Of a stretch of 64,000 bases of DNA, positions 17,139 through 26,800 are shown piece by piece (the first letter of the stretch is position 1; every line of letters starts with the position of its first letter). The stretch is taken from positions 124,001-188,000 of the forward strand of contig NZ_CP095742.1 of assembly GCF_023078495.1 (NCBI RefSeq), in the 5' to 3' direction. Under the pieces are notes generated by a model. It made no database searches and had not been told where the DNA came from. It was given only the letters and a program-made list of their open reading frames with translations. Source of the stretch: Luteibacter aegosomatissinici (GTDB lineage Bacteria > Pseudomonadota > Gammaproteobacteria > Xanthomonadales > Rhodanobacteraceae). The position numbers and the translations under genes are program-made.

Positions 17139-17789
17139 ATGCGACTGAAGAGCGACAGCATCGAGAACGGCAAGCCGGTTCCGGAAAGGAATGCCTTCAT
17201 GGGCCCGGCGCCGGCACCGGAGCGGATCAAGCCGGGTGGCAACGCGACCCCGCACCTCGCGTGGACCGAGGTCTCTGACAAGGCGCGGTCGTTCGTCATC
17301 GCGGTGATCGATACGGATGTGCCCTCGAAGGCCGACGACGTCAATGTCGAGGGCCGCGAGGTGCCGCGCAACCTGCCGCGCGTCGAGTTCGTGCACTGGC
17401 TCATGGCCAATATCCCGCTGGAATGCCGCGAGTTGGCGGAAGGCGCCTGCGGCGAAGGCATCGTCCCGCGCGGCAAGGGCAACGGCAAGATCAAGGATGA
17501 CCTGGTCGGCCCGCCGGGTTCGGTGCAGGGCCTTAACAGCTACACCGAATGGTTCAAGGGTGATGCGGACATGGAAGGCCATTACCACGGATACGATGGC
17601 CCCTGCCCGCCGTGGAACGACTCGATCGTGCACCACTACCACTACCACGTGTACGCGCTGGACGTGCCGTCGGTGGAACTGGAAAACGGCTTCAACCTGG
17701 CCGAGCTGCGTGATGTGATCAAAGGCCATGTGGTCGACGAGGCGGTGATTACCGGCACCTATTCGCTCAACCCCAAGGTCCACGCGTGA
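17139..17789 (+). CDS. YbhB/YbcL family (PEBP-like) protein
   Basis: 216 residues, cytoplasmic. The phosphatidylethanolamine-binding fold is indicated by TPHLAWTEV, VIDTDVPS, FVHWLMANIP, YDGPCPPWNDSIVHHYHYHV and the C-terminal GTYSLNP. The bacterial family has no fixed role. ATG 17139 has AAGGAGAG upstream. It stands alone after the YheT gene, and a perfect REP-like palindrome follows 15 bases after its stop. Confidence 0.88.
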   Translation: MRLKSDSIENGKPVPERNAFMGPAPAPERIKPGGNATPHLAWTEVSDKARSFVIAVIDTDVPSKADDVNVEGREVPRNLPRVEFVHWLMANIPLECRELAEGACGEGIVPRGKGNGKIKDDLVGPPGSVQGLNSYTEWFKGDADMEGHYHGYDGPCPPWNDSIVHHYHYHVYALDVPSVELENGFNLAELRDVIKGHVVDEAVITGTYSLNPKVHA

Positions 17790-17803
17790 CGGCTGTGTGA
17801 ACC

Positions 17804-17823
17804 TGTAGGAGCGCGCTCCTACA
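17804..17823. repeat. REP-like element, perfect 20-base palindrome
   Basis: TGTAGGAGCG joined to its exact reverse complement CGCTCCTACA. Same family as the other GTAGGAGCGCGCT elements; here the two arms abut without a loop. Confidence 0.75.
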
Positions 17824-17916
17824 TGAACGGATCTAGGCTGTGCGCGCAGTGCTTCACACCCCCTGCGCGGAGAGCGCGCCTAAATGGTGGCGCAAACCCC
17901 GGAGGGAGGAACGACA

Positions 17917-18075
17917 ATGCTGCACTACGCCCTGGTATTCCTGGTCATCGCCATCATCGCGGCGATCTTCGGTTTCGGTGGCATCGCGGGTACCGCAGCC
18001 GGCATCGCCAAGATCCTGTTCATCATCTTCCTGATCCTGGCCATCATTTCGTTCTTCCGCGGTCGCAGCGTGTAG
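17917..18075 (+). CDS. DUF1328 small membrane protein
   Basis: 52 residues from ATG 17917, with GGAGGGAGG upstream; the frame opens at 17884, but the later start has the ribosome-binding site. It consists of two hydrophobic segments, beginning [20 protein letters not shown] and ending [10 protein letters not shown], as in the DUF1328/YtjA family of inner-membrane proteins. The function is unknown. It leads a series of small membrane-associated genes. Confidence 0.85.
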   Translation: MLHYALVFLVIAIIAAIFGFGGIAGTAAGIAKILFIIFLILAIISFFRGRSV

Positions 18076-18135
18076 TCTCGGCAAGCCGGTCGGTTTATTC
18101 CGCCAGCTTGCCCCGGGGGTGGGTGCGCCACGGCT

Positions 18136-18164
18136 TTGTAGGAGCGCGCTTGCGCGCGATCCCC
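18136..18164 (+). repeat. REP-like element
   Basis: TTGTAGGAGCGCGCTTGCGC followed by GCGATCCCC: an imperfect hairpin (GCGCGC-TT-GCGCGC core) with a GTAG head, the full form of the repeat family in this window. Confidence 0.75.
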
Positions 18165-18239
18165 GCTGGCGACTACCTCCACATCACCTTGTGCCCCCTA
18201 AGCTCCCCCATCCCAACGCCCGAACACCCGGAGACAGCC

Positions 18240-18662
18240 ATGACCAAGCCCGAGGACCACGTCGCCAACGCCGCCACCGCCGCCGCGAACACCGTGACGG
18301 CCGCCGCGCGCATTGAGGAACGCGCCGAGCGGGTGAAGCAGGCCACCTCCGATGCCGTCGACCGCACCCGCGATGCGGTGGACCGTGCCGCCGACCGCAC
18401 CAAGGAAGCGGTGGACCGTACGGCGGATCGCGTCGAGTCGAGCTTGCACAACGCCACCGACCGCGCGGCCCACGGCGCCACGCGCGCTGCGGAAAAGGCC
18501 GAAGAGGCCAAGCTGCGCAGCAAGGAGGCGTACGACGATGCCGTGGACAAGGCAAACGACTGGCTGGATGTCGCCCGTGAGTACGTGCGCGAGAAGCCTG
18601 TCCAGTCGATTGCGCTGGCCGTGGCGGCCGGCTGGCTCGCCGGCCGCATCCTGCGCAACTGA
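18240..18662 (+). CDS. DUF883/YqjD-like membrane-anchored protein
   Basis: 140 residues from ATG 18240; the longer upstream frame runs through a REP element and is not coding-like. Residues 20-105 are a long amphipathic helix with 7- and 11-residue repeats rich in Ala, Arg, Asp and Glu (repeated AVDRTADR-type units). The C-terminus AREYVREKPVQSIALAVAAG is the DUF883 membrane anchor. E. coli ElaB/YqjD proteins of this type sit in the inner membrane and bind ribosomes in stationary phase. First gene of a four-gene set. Confidence 0.85.
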   Translation: MTKPEDHVANAATAAANTVTAAARIEERAERVKQATSDAVDRTRDAVDRAADRTKEAVDRTADRVESSLHNATDRAAHGATRAAEKAEEAKLRSKEAYDDAVDKANDWLDVAREYVREKPVQSIALAVAAGWLAGRILRN

Positions 18663-18686
18663 TTCGGTACGCCCAGGGGCTGATGC

Positions 18687-19172
18687 ATGCTTGAAGACGG
18701 ATCCTCAGGGCAGGACAGGATGGAAAACCCGCCGCCCGGCGACGATGCGCCGGCCGGTGGGCCGTCGCTGTCCATGCCGGCCTGGATAGATGATCTGCGC
18801 CGCCTGGGCAAGGGGCTCAAGAACCTTTTCGCGGCCCAGCTGAAGCTGGCGAGTGCCGAGCTCGGGCTCGCGCGCAGCGGCATCGTCCTCATGCTGTTCA
18901 TGGGCCTGGCGGCGATCACGTTCGCCGTCGGCCTGGGCTTTACCTTGCTGGCGCTGGTGGGCTGGGCGCTCGCGCAGTGGTTCGGATCCTGGGCGTGGGC
19001 GCTGGCTGCCCTGGCGGGCATCCAGGTCATTTTGCTGTTGCTGGCCATTCTGGTCTTCCGTCACGCCATGCGCTGGCTTACCCTGCCGGCCACCCGTGCC
19101 GAATTGGCCACCCTGGCAAAGCAGGCGGCGGCGCAGGGCAAGGCCGAGGGCGAACTCCGCGAGAGGGATTGA
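18687..19172 (+). CDS. DUF1469 (YqjE-like, phage holin family) membrane protein
   Basis: 161 residues. A Gly/Pro-rich start leads to WIDDLRRLGKGLKNLFAAQL and LASAELGLARSG, then two long membrane segments (IVLMLFMGLAAITFAVGLGF and IQVILLLLAILVF), as in the DUF1469/YqjE family. Despite the holin-like name this is a chromosomal inner-membrane protein that usually accompanies a YqjD-like gene, as here. No prophage genes are nearby. Confidence 0.83.
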   Translation: MLEDGSSGQDRMENPPPGDDAPAGGPSLSMPAWIDDLRRLGKGLKNLFAAQLKLASAELGLARSGIVLMLFMGLAAITFAVGLGFTLLALVGWALAQWFGSWAWALAALAGIQVILLLLAILVFRHAMRWLTLPATRAELATLAKQAAAQGKAEGELRERD

Positions 19173-19176
19173 GGCG

Positions 19177-19494
19177 ATGGGTATTTTCAGCAGCATGGCG
19201 AAAGTGACCGCGGCGCGCGCACGCGTCGTCGCCGCGCGCGCTGAAACCGTCGAACCCGCTGCTGCGCTCATTGCCCGTGGTTACGAACATCCACTGACCG
19301 TGCTCGGCCTCGCCGCCGGGTCCGGTTTCCTGCTCAGCAGTGTCAAGGTCAATCCGCTCGGCATTCCGGGCGTCAGCAACCTCGTAGCGGGTGGCACGGC
19401 CGATATCGTCGGCAAGATCGTGTCCATCGCCGCCGGCAGCTTCCTGGGCGAAATGGCCGGTGATGCGGCGGATGCCGCCGACGAGGCAACGTGA
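19177..19494 (+). CDS. Small hypothetical protein in the yqjDE-like cluster
   Basis: 105 residues from ATG 19177, four bases after the preceding stop. A basic amphipathic N-terminus (MGIFSSMAKVTAARARVVAA) is followed by a glycine-rich hydrophobic middle (PLTVLGLAAGSGFLLSSVKV) and an acidic end (GDAADAADEAT). Its position matches E. coli yqjK after yqjDE, but the sequence is not clearly related. Its TGA overlaps the GTG start of the AI-2E family gene, so the genes are coupled. Confidence 0.65.
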   Translation: MGIFSSMAKVTAARARVVAARAETVEPAAALIARGYEHPLTVLGLAAGSGFLLSSVKVNPLGIPGVSNLVAGGTADIVGKIVSIAAGSFLGEMAGDAADAADEAT

Positions 19495-20660
19495 ACGAGT
19501 CACCCAATCCTCTCCCTGCGCCCGTAACCTCGGTGGCGCCCGGTGTTGCCGTAGCCACGTTAGCCACCCCGTCGTCACGCCCCGCGCGCCGCAAGCCGGG
19601 GGGAAGCAACAACGTACGCCGTATTTCGCGCAACCTGCGCGCAATACGCATTGGACTGACCGGCCTCATCCTGCTGGCGCTGCTCTATACCGTGGCCATC
19701 AGCAAGTCGCTGCTGGTGCCGCTGGTCCTGGCCGCTTTCATCGGCCTGGCGCTAAACCCGATCGTGGCCGCGGCGGCGCGCTGGCGTATCCCGCGCTGGC
19801 TTGCGGCCATGGTGGTCATGGGTTTGCTCGGCACCGGCATCGTCACTGCCGTGGGTACGCTCTCGGAACCCGCGTTGAACTGGTTCCATGAAGCACCGGC
19901 GGCGATGCGCGCATTCGCGCCCAAGATCAAGCCGATGACCCAGCAGATCGAAGCGGCGAGCCGTGCGACGCAGACGCTGGTCGGTGGCACGGTCTCGCGC
20001 GTGGCCGCCCAGCCGAACAGCTTTTCCTTCACCGCGTGGGATATCGTCGCGACCGCGCCCAAGATCATCGCGAGCGTGCTTACCGTCGCGCTGCTCGTGT
20101 TCTTCTTCCTCGTGTATGGCGACGAGATCCTCCGGCGAGCGGTCGAGATATCGCCGACCTTTGCCTACAAGCGACACACGGTCAGCATTGTCCGCAGCAT
20201 CCAGGTCGAGGTATCGAGCTACCTGCTGCTCACGGCCGCCATCAACGTGACACTGGGCCTGGTGACCGCGGCCATGCTGTATCTGTATGGCGTGCCCGAC
20301 CCCCTGTTGTGGGGCTGCTTCGCCACGGTGGCGAACTTCATTCCCTACGTGGGCGCGATCAGCACCACCACCGTGCTCGCCGTGGTGGGCGCGCTGCATT
20401 TCCAGGAGCTTGGCCCGGCCCTGCTGCCTGCCGCCACCTTCGCGGGCATCACCGCTGTCGAAGGCAATATGATCACGCCGATGCTGCAGGGCCGCCGCTC
20501 GCGCCTGTCGCCGGTAGCCATCCTGCTATGGCTGCTGTTGTGGGGTTGGATCTGGGGCATCCCAGGCGCGATCCTCGCCGTGCCGATGCTGACCTGCGTG
20601 AAGTTGATCACGGCCCGGCTGCGCGGGTGGGAATGGTTCGCGCATATCATTTCGCGCTGA
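19491..20660 (+). CDS. AI-2E family (UPF0118) transporter
   Basis: 389 residues starting at GTG 19491, overlapping the previous stop. It has a long polar N-terminus and then about seven to eight membrane segments. The conserved C-terminal part includes NFIPYVGAIST, a helix after it, and VEGNMITPMLQGRRSRLSP, typical of the PerM/TqsA family, followed by PGAILAVPMLTCVKL. Members export signals or act as ion antiporters; substrate unknown. Last gene of the membrane-protein operon. Confidence 0.88.
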   Translation: MNESPNPLPAPVTSVAPGVAVATLATPSSRPARRKPGGSNNVRRISRNLRAIRIGLTGLILLALLYTVAISKSLLVPLVLAAFIGLALNPIVAAAARWRIPRWLAAMVVMGLLGTGIVTAVGTLSEPALNWFHEAPAAMRAFAPKIKPMTQQIEAASRATQTLVGGTVSRVAAQPNSFSFTAWDIVATAPKIIASVLTVALLVFFFLVYGDEILRRAVEISPTFAYKRHTVSIVRSIQVEVSSYLLLTAAINVTLGLVTAAMLYLYGVPDPLLWGCFATVANFIPYVGAISTTTVLAVVGALHFQELGPALLPAATFAGITAVEGNMITPMLQGRRSRLSPVAILLWLLLWGWIWGIPGAILAVPMLTCVKLITARLRGWEWFAHIISR

Positions 20661-21530
20661 CCCGAACGCCCATCGCTGGCGAGCGCGCTCCTCCAAGGGC
20701 GACGTCCCGATGGCCAGGGTGAAGGTTTGCAAGAAATGAAAATCCGCCCGGGCGAGCGCAAAGGCATCGTGCGTGGGGTCGCAGAGCTTTTTCAATGCTG
20801 CAAAGTCATTGGCTTCCATATAGGGTTTAAGCCGCTCATCCCATGAGTCGCGGAACAACGTCTCGACGATGTAACGTTCATCCGCGTGGCGCAACGGTGT
20901 AATGCGGTCTATCGCGTACGTTCGCACTTGCACGTTGCTTAGCCCTGCCGCGCGAAGAAGGCCGACGTTTGCACGCACGGCCGCGAGTCGCCGCTCATCC
21001 ACACCGTACCTGTCCCGGTAGTACGCGCGAACGGCTTCATTGACCACGCGCTCAAGCCGCGCATCCCACGCGAAGCACATGTCCGGCAGGAAGGAACTCT
21101 GCCCGAGAGCGATACGGCCGCCGGGGCGAAGCAATGCCGCCAGCGTGCGTACGCCATCCTCGGGTGAGCGGAGGTGATGGATGACATTGACCGACCAGAT
21201 GAGATCGAAGGTGCTATCGGCGAACGGTGGCAGAAGCACGTCTGCGTTCACCGTGTTACCCATCGCCCTCGCAGCCACCACGTGGGGCAGGGCGAGGTCC
21301 ATGCCGACCACCGTGCCGCCGGGCGTCACATGCCCGGCGATCCAGGCAAGCGCTTCACCCGTGCCGCACCCGGCATCCAGCACGCGCATGCCAGGTTCCA
21401 GTCCAAGGCTGGCGATGGCCTGGCGAAGTTCGGGCTCCGCGAACGCATTGAAGCGCCGCAGCTTTTCGCTGTAGTCGCGCGCCGTGGTATCGCCAAGCAA
21501 CCCACGGGCCGGGGCCGGATTCACGCTCAT
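20526..21530 (-). CDS. SAM-dependent methyltransferase with run-on C-terminus
   Basis: 334 residues from ATG 21530. A class I methyltransferase core is visible: VLDAGCGTGEALAWIAGHV (motif I), GMDLA, FDLIWSVNVIHHL and LLRPGGRIALG. The C-terminal extension, about 55 residues after TLAIGTSP, starts at a REP-like element (20673-20695) and then runs antisense through the last 135 bases of the AI-2E gene. The normal end is therefore probably near 20700 and the original stop seems lost. Substrate unknown. Confidence 0.8.
   Translation of the reverse strand: MSVNPAPARGLLGDTTARDYSEKLRRFNAFAEPELRQAIASLGLEPGMRVLDAGCGTGEALAWIAGHVTPGGTVVGMDLALPHVVAARAMGNTVNADVLLPPFADSTFDLIWSVNVIHHLRSPEDGVRTLAALLRPGGRIALGQSSFLPDMCFAWDARLERVVNEAVRAYYRDRYGVDERRLAAVRANVGLLRAAGLSNVQVRTYAIDRITPLRHADERYIVETLFRDSWDERLKPYMEANDFAALKKLCDPTHDAFALARADFHFLQTFTLAIGTSPLEERARQRWAFGSARNDMREPFPPAQPGRDQLHAGQHRHGEDRAWDAPDPTPQQQP
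20673..20695 (-). repeat. REP-like element between convergent genes
   Basis: TCGCTGGCGAGCGCGCTCCT followed by CCA, a diverged copy of the repeat family, lying inside the 3' end of the methyltransferase frame. Confidence 0.55.
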
Positions 21531-21561
21531 GCTGCGTGAGTGCCGTCACGCGCCCATGAGG

Positions 21562-21631
21562 TTGCAGGAGTGCGCTTGCGCGCGATGGGAGCATGTCGCG
21601 GGGGTGTATCGCGCGCGAGCGCGCTCCTACA
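21562..21631. repeat. Pair of inverted REP-like elements
   Basis: A rightward copy (TTGCAGGAGTGCGCTTGCGC then GCGATGGG, 21562-21589) faces a leftward copy (TATCGCGCGCGAGCGCGCTC then CTACA, 21607-21631). Head-to-head pairs are typical of REP doublets. They sit between the SDR and methyltransferase genes. Confidence 0.7.
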
Positions 21632-21650
21632 GGGGGCGGTATCGCCTGGG

Positions 21651-22424
21651 TTACCAGGCGATACGGGCGCGGTCGCGGTAGAAGTCGCCGGTGCCGGCTT
21701 CGTGTTCGCTGACCAGGGCGGCCCAGACGATGCCTTCCGCGCTCTCGGCCACGGGACGACCGCCCGCGCCGCCGAGATCGGTGGCGGTCCAGCCGGGGCA
21801 AACGGCGTTGATCAGGATGCCGCTGCCTTGCATTTCCTTCGCGATGACCTGGGTGTAGGCGTTGAGCGCGGCCTTGGAGATGCGATAGGCGGGCGCCTTT
21901 TCGCCGCACATGGCGTGCACCGCGCATTCGCTGGAGACGTTCACGACGCGGCCATAGCCGTGGCGGCGCATCAGCGGCAACGCGGCTGCCGTTAGTGACC
22001 ACGCACCAAGCAGGTTGACGTCCAGCGCACCGCGAATATTCGTGAGGTCGTTGTCCGCCGATTTACCGCTATGGTCGTAGTACCCGCCGGCGTTGTTCAC
22101 CAGGATATCGAGCCGGCCGAAACGCCCTTCGATGTGGGCGATGGCCGCCTCGATGTCACGTGCCTTGGTGACATCCAGCTTGATGGCATACGCATCACCC
22201 CCGAGCTCTCGAACCGCCTTCAGGGCCTTATCGCCCCTGGATGGCTCGCGCATGCCCATGAACACGGTGATGCCTAACGCTGCCAGCTGCTTGGCGACTT
22301 CCAGGCCGATTCCGCGGCTGGCGCCGCTCACCAGCGCGATGCGCTGGGTGAGCGGCGGGTCCATGGCGACCGTGGTTGGCCGCTTCGCCCGCACCGGCAG
22401 GCGGTGAACCTTCGCGCTGCTCAT
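21651..22424 (-). CDS. Short-chain dehydrogenase/reductase in the efflux operon
   Basis: 257 residues. Rossmann motif VSGASRGIGLEV, NNAGG, the catalytic serine in VVNVSSE and the YRISK active site are present, then PGWTATDLGG as in carbonyl-reductase-like SDRs. It starts at 22424, four bases inside the 3' end of the outer-membrane factor gene, so it is translated from the RND pump transcript. This suggests it reduces a carbonyl or quinone compound that the pump also handles (inference). Confidence 0.88.
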   Translation of the reverse strand: MSSAKVHRLPVRAKRPTTVAMDPPLTQRIALVSGASRGIGLEVAKQLAALGITVFMGMREPSRGDKALKAVRELGGDAYAIKLDVTKARDIEAAIAHIEGRFGRLDILVNNAGGYYDHSGKSADNDLTNIRGALDVNLLGAWSLTAAALPLMRRHGYGRVVNVSSECAVHAMCGEKAPAYRISKAALNAYTQVIAKEMQGSGILINAVCPGWTATDLGGAGGRPVAESAEGIVWAALVSEHEAGTGDFYRDRARIAW

Positions 22425-23854
22425 GGCACCTTTGCAACCTCGCTACACGAGGTATTGCCACAGGCCTCCCAGCCACCGCCGAGCGCCTTGTACAACTGGA
22501 CGGCACGGACGTTGATCGCGGCTTCGGCTTCCGCAAGCTGGTCTTCTGCCGAGAGCTGGGTGCGCTCGGCGTCGAGCAACTCAAGGTAGTCCGTACGGCC
22601 TGCGTCGTAGCGAAGCTTGGCAAGTTCCGCCGCACGGCGGCTTTCCTTCGCCTGCACGAGCAGCTTCTCCACGCGCTCGCGCTGCTGGTTGAAGCCGACC
22701 AGCGAATTGTCGACATCTTCCAGCGCCGTGAGCACGGTGCGGTCGTAGTTCGCATGGGCCTCCTCGGCGCGGGCTTTCGCACCCTTTACGCCGGAGGCGA
22801 CACGCTGCACGTTCAGGCCCTGCCAGGAGATACTCGGGGCCAGCGAAAACGCGCGTGAATCGGCTCCACCGAAGTCATTGCTACGGCCTGCGAGGAAGCC
22901 AATAAAGCCGCCTAGCGAGATGTGCGGGAACCAGTCCGCTTTCGCGACGCCGATGCGTGCATTTGCAGCGGCGAGCTCACGCTCGGCGATGCGGATATCC
23001 GGCCGGCGCTGCAATACGTCATCCGCGCCACCGATCGCGATGCTCACATCGATCGGTTTGAACGTGGCCGGCGAGAGATCGATATCCAGCTCACCCGGGC
23101 GCGCGCCCAGAAGCACCGCGATGCGGAACTGGTCGGCCGAGGCCTGGGTTTCCAGCACGGGCAACTGTGCTTCCACCGAGGCCAGGCGCGCCTTCGCGCT
23201 GGCCAGGTCCTGCTCGGCACCCGTGCCCACATCGACACGCGCCTGGATCACCTTCATCGAGTCCTGCTGGTTGGCGATATCGCGCTTGGCCACATCGATG
23301 CGTAGCTGGGTGCCACGCAGGTCGAAATAGTTGCGCGCCACTTCGGCGAACAACGTGACCTGCGCATCCTGCACCGACGCTTCGCCCGCGGCGGCATCGG
23401 CACGGGCGGCTTCCACCGAGCGACGAATACCGCCGAACAGATCGAGTTCCCAGGAGGCATCGAAGCCTGCCTGGTACGCCGTGGTGGTGACACGCTGGTC
23501 GGTGAAGCCCGGCTGCTGCTCGCGGCTGCGGGTGTAGGACACGCCCGTTTCCACGTCAGGGATCTGCTGCGACTTCGCCGTACCGAGTGCCGCGCGCGCC
23601 TGGTTCAGGCGGGCGAGGGCGATTTTCAGATCAGGGGCGTTCGTGGCCGCACGCTGGATCAGGCTATCCAGCGTCGGGTCACCAAACTGCTTCCACCACT
23701 GCGCCTGGAAGTTGGCCGTCGTCTGCTGCGTGGCATCGACGCCCTGCAGCGTGACCGGGTGTTCTTTCGGTGCGTGGTAATCCGGGCCCACGCTGGCACA
23801 GCCAGCGAGGACCAGGGCGGCGAACAAGGCCGTGGAACGAAGAATCGTTTTCAT
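22421..23854 (-). CDS. Outer-membrane efflux lipoprotein (NodT/OprM family)
   Basis: 477 residues with a lipoprotein signal (MKTILRSTALFAALVLAGC). The TolC-like fold has two repeats with long coiled helices. Family signatures are WWKQFGDPTLDSLI, the DLFGGIRRSVEAARAD turn, and RRPDIRIAERELAAANARIG. It forms the outer-membrane exit duct for the RND pump encoded just upstream (3-base gap). Confidence 0.93.
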   Translation of the reverse strand: MKTILRSTALFAALVLAGCASVGPDYHAPKEHPVTLQGVDATQQTTANFQAQWWKQFGDPTLDSLIQRAATNAPDLKIALARLNQARAALGTAKSQQIPDVETGVSYTRSREQQPGFTDQRVTTTAYQAGFDASWELDLFGGIRRSVEAARADAAAGEASVQDAQVTLFAEVARNYFDLRGTQLRIDVAKRDIANQQDSMKVIQARVDVGTGAEQDLASAKARLASVEAQLPVLETQASADQFRIAVLLGARPGELDIDLSPATFKPIDVSIAIGGADDVLQRRPDIRIAERELAAANARIGVAKADWFPHISLGGFIGFLAGRSNDFGGADSRAFSLAPSISWQGLNVQRVASGVKGAKARAEEAHANYDRTVLTALEDVDNSLVGFNQQRERVEKLLVQAKESRRAAELAKLRYDAGRTDYLELLDAERTQLSAEDQLAEAEAAINVRAVQLYKALGGGWEACGNTSCSEVAKVP

Positions 23855-23857
23855 GGA

Positions 23858-26800
23858 TCAGACCTCACGAGCCGCGTGTTCAAGAAGGCGACGCTCGCGG
23901 CGAGCAGCACGCTTTGCCTCGGAGCGTTCGTTCCACGCGCGGATCAGCACATAGAAGAGCGGGGTGAAGATCAGGCCGAAGAAGGTGACGCCGAGCATGC
24001 CGGCGAAAACCGCCACACCCATCGCGTGGCGCATCTCCGCACCGGCACCGTGCGAGGTCACCAGCGGCACCACGCCCATGATGAACGCGAACGAGGTCAT
24101 CAGGATCGGGCGAAGACGCAGGCGGGCCGCTTCAAGCACGGCATCCACGCGGTTCATGCCTTCGATCTCGGCTTCGCGGGCGAACTCCACGATCAGGATG
24201 GCGTTCTTGCAGGCCAGGCCTACGAGCACGATCAGGCCGATCTGGGTGAAGATGTTGTTGTCGCCACCGGTCAGGATCACACCGGTAATCGCGGACAGCA
24301 GCACCATCGGCACGATCAGGATCACGGCCAGCGGCAGGCTCAGGCTTTCATACAGCGAGGCCAGCACCAGGAACACCAGCAGCACGGACAGCGGGAACAC
24401 GAGTACCGCGGTATTGCCAGCGAGGATCTGCTGGTAGGTCAGCTCCGTCCACTCGTAGGTCATGCCGTTAGGCAGATTGGCCTGAACCAGCTTCTCCATC
24501 GCCGCCTGGGCCTGGCCGGTGCTGTACCCCGGCGCCGCGCCACCGTTGATCTCGGCGGTGGGGTAACCGTTGTAGTGCTGCACGCGATCCGGGCCGTTGC
24601 TCTGGCGGACGGTGAGGAACGAACCCAGCGGTACGAGATCGCCTGCGGCATTGCGCGTCTTCAGGTTGGCCACATCCGACGGCTCGTGGCGGAAGTCCGG
24701 CTCGGCGGAGACGTTGACCTGGTAGGTGCGGCCAAAGCGGTTGAAGTCGTTGACGTAGAGCGAACCGAGGTACGCGGCCATCGTCTGGAACACATCGCTC
24801 AGGTCGATGCCTTCCGACTTCGCCTTTTCGCGATCGATATCCGCGTCGTACTGCGGCACGCTCACCTGGTAGCTGGTGAACAGGTGGGCCAGCTCAGGTG
24901 TCTTCTGGCTCTGCGCAATGATGCCCTGGGTCTGCTTGAACAGCTCCTCGAAGCCCATGTCGCCGCGGTCTTCGATCTGCATGCGGAAACCGCCGATCGT
25001 GCCCAGGCCGTTCACCGGCGGGGGCGGGAAGATCGCGATATAGGCATCCTGGATCGACGCGAACTGACCGTTCAGGCGGGCAGCGATCGCTTCGGCCGAG
25101 AGATCCTTCGAGCGGCGCTCTTCGAACGGCTTCAGCGTGACGAACACAATGCCGGCATTGGTGCTGTTGGTGAAGCCATTGATCGACAGGCCCGGGAACT
25201 GCACGGCGCTTTCCACGCCCGGATCCTTCAGCGCGATATCGCCCATGCGACGGATCACGCCTTCGGTACGGTCGAGCGAGGCGGCATCCGGCAGCTGCGC
25301 GAACGACACCAGGTACTGCTTGTCCTGGGTCGGTACGAAGCCGGTCGGGGTCTTGGCGAAGCCGAGTACGCCCAGGCCCACCAGGCCCGCGTACAGCACC
25401 AGCACCACGGCCGAGAAACGCAGGATCTTCTTCACGCCGCCGACGTAGCCGTGCGAGGCCTTGTCAAACGTGCGGTTGAACGGGCGGAACAGCCAGCCGA
25501 GGCTGCGGTCCATCCACACCGTGAGCTTGTCCTTCGGCTCGTCGCGGCCCTTCAGCAGGATCGCGGCGAGTGCGGGGGAAAGCGTCAGCGAGTTGAAGGC
25601 CGAGATCACCGTGGAGATGGCGATCGTCAGCGCGAACTGGCGATAGAACTGGCCGGTAAGGCCGCTGATGAACGCAGCGGGCACGAACACGGCGCACAGC
25701 ACGAGGGCCGTGGCCACGATCGGCCCGGTCACTTCGGTCATGGCCTGGCGCGTGGCCATCTTCGGCTCGAGCCCATGCTCGATATGGCGTTCGACGTTTT
25801 CGACCACGACGATCGCGTCATCCACCACGATGCCGATGGCGAGCACCAGGCCGAACAGCGAAAGCGCGTTAAGCGAGAAGCCCGCGACGTACATGATCGC
25901 GAACGTACCGATAAGCGACACCGGCACGGCGACCAGCGGGATGATCGAGGCGCGCCAGGTCTGCAGGAACAGGATGACGACGAGCACGACCAGGATGATC
26001 GCTTCGAACAGCGTATGCACCACGGCCTCGATCGAACCGCGAACGAATACGGTCGGATCGTAGACGATGGAGTAATCCACGCCCTGCGGGAATTCCTTCT
26101 TCAGCGTGGCCATCTCGGCACGCACTTCATCCGAGATCGCAATCGCGTTCGATCCCGGGCGCTGGAAGATGGGGATCGCAACGGCTTCCTTGTTGTTGAG
26201 CAGGCTGCGCAGCGCGTAGTTGTTCGAACCCAGTTCGACGCGAGCCACGTCACGCAGGTGGGTGACCGAGGCGCCATCGCTGCGGATGATGATGTTGGAG
26301 AAATCATCCTCCGTGATCAGGCGGCCGCGGGTGTTGATGTTCACCTGGAAGGCGTTGCTGTTCGGGCCGGGAGGTGCGTTCAGCGCACCAGCAGCGACTT
26401 CGATGTTCTGCTCGCGGATCGCATTGACCACGTCACCCGTGGTGAGGTTGCGGATGGCCAGCTTCTCCGGGTTCATCCAGATGCGCATGCTGTACTCGCC
26501 CGCACCGAACAGCTGCACATCGCCCACGCCATCAAGACGGGCGAGCTGGTCCTTGATGTGCGTACGCGCGTAGTTCGACAGGTAGAGCATGTCGTAGCGG
26601 TTATCCGGCGACGTGAGATGCACGACCATGGTCAGGTCGGGCGAGCTCTTGGTCGTCGTCACGCCGAGGCGCTGCACTTCCTCGGGCAGGCGCGGCTGCG
26701 CCTGGGCCACGCGGTTCTGCACCTGCACCTGGGCGTTATCCAGGTCGGTGCCCAGCGCGAACGTGACGGTGAGCGTCATCGCGCCGTCGCTGGTGGACTG

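Noticed and set aside
18687-19172. Prophage holin
   Set aside because: The protein belongs to the chromosomal YqjE-like group and no phage gene, integrase or attachment site is nearby.
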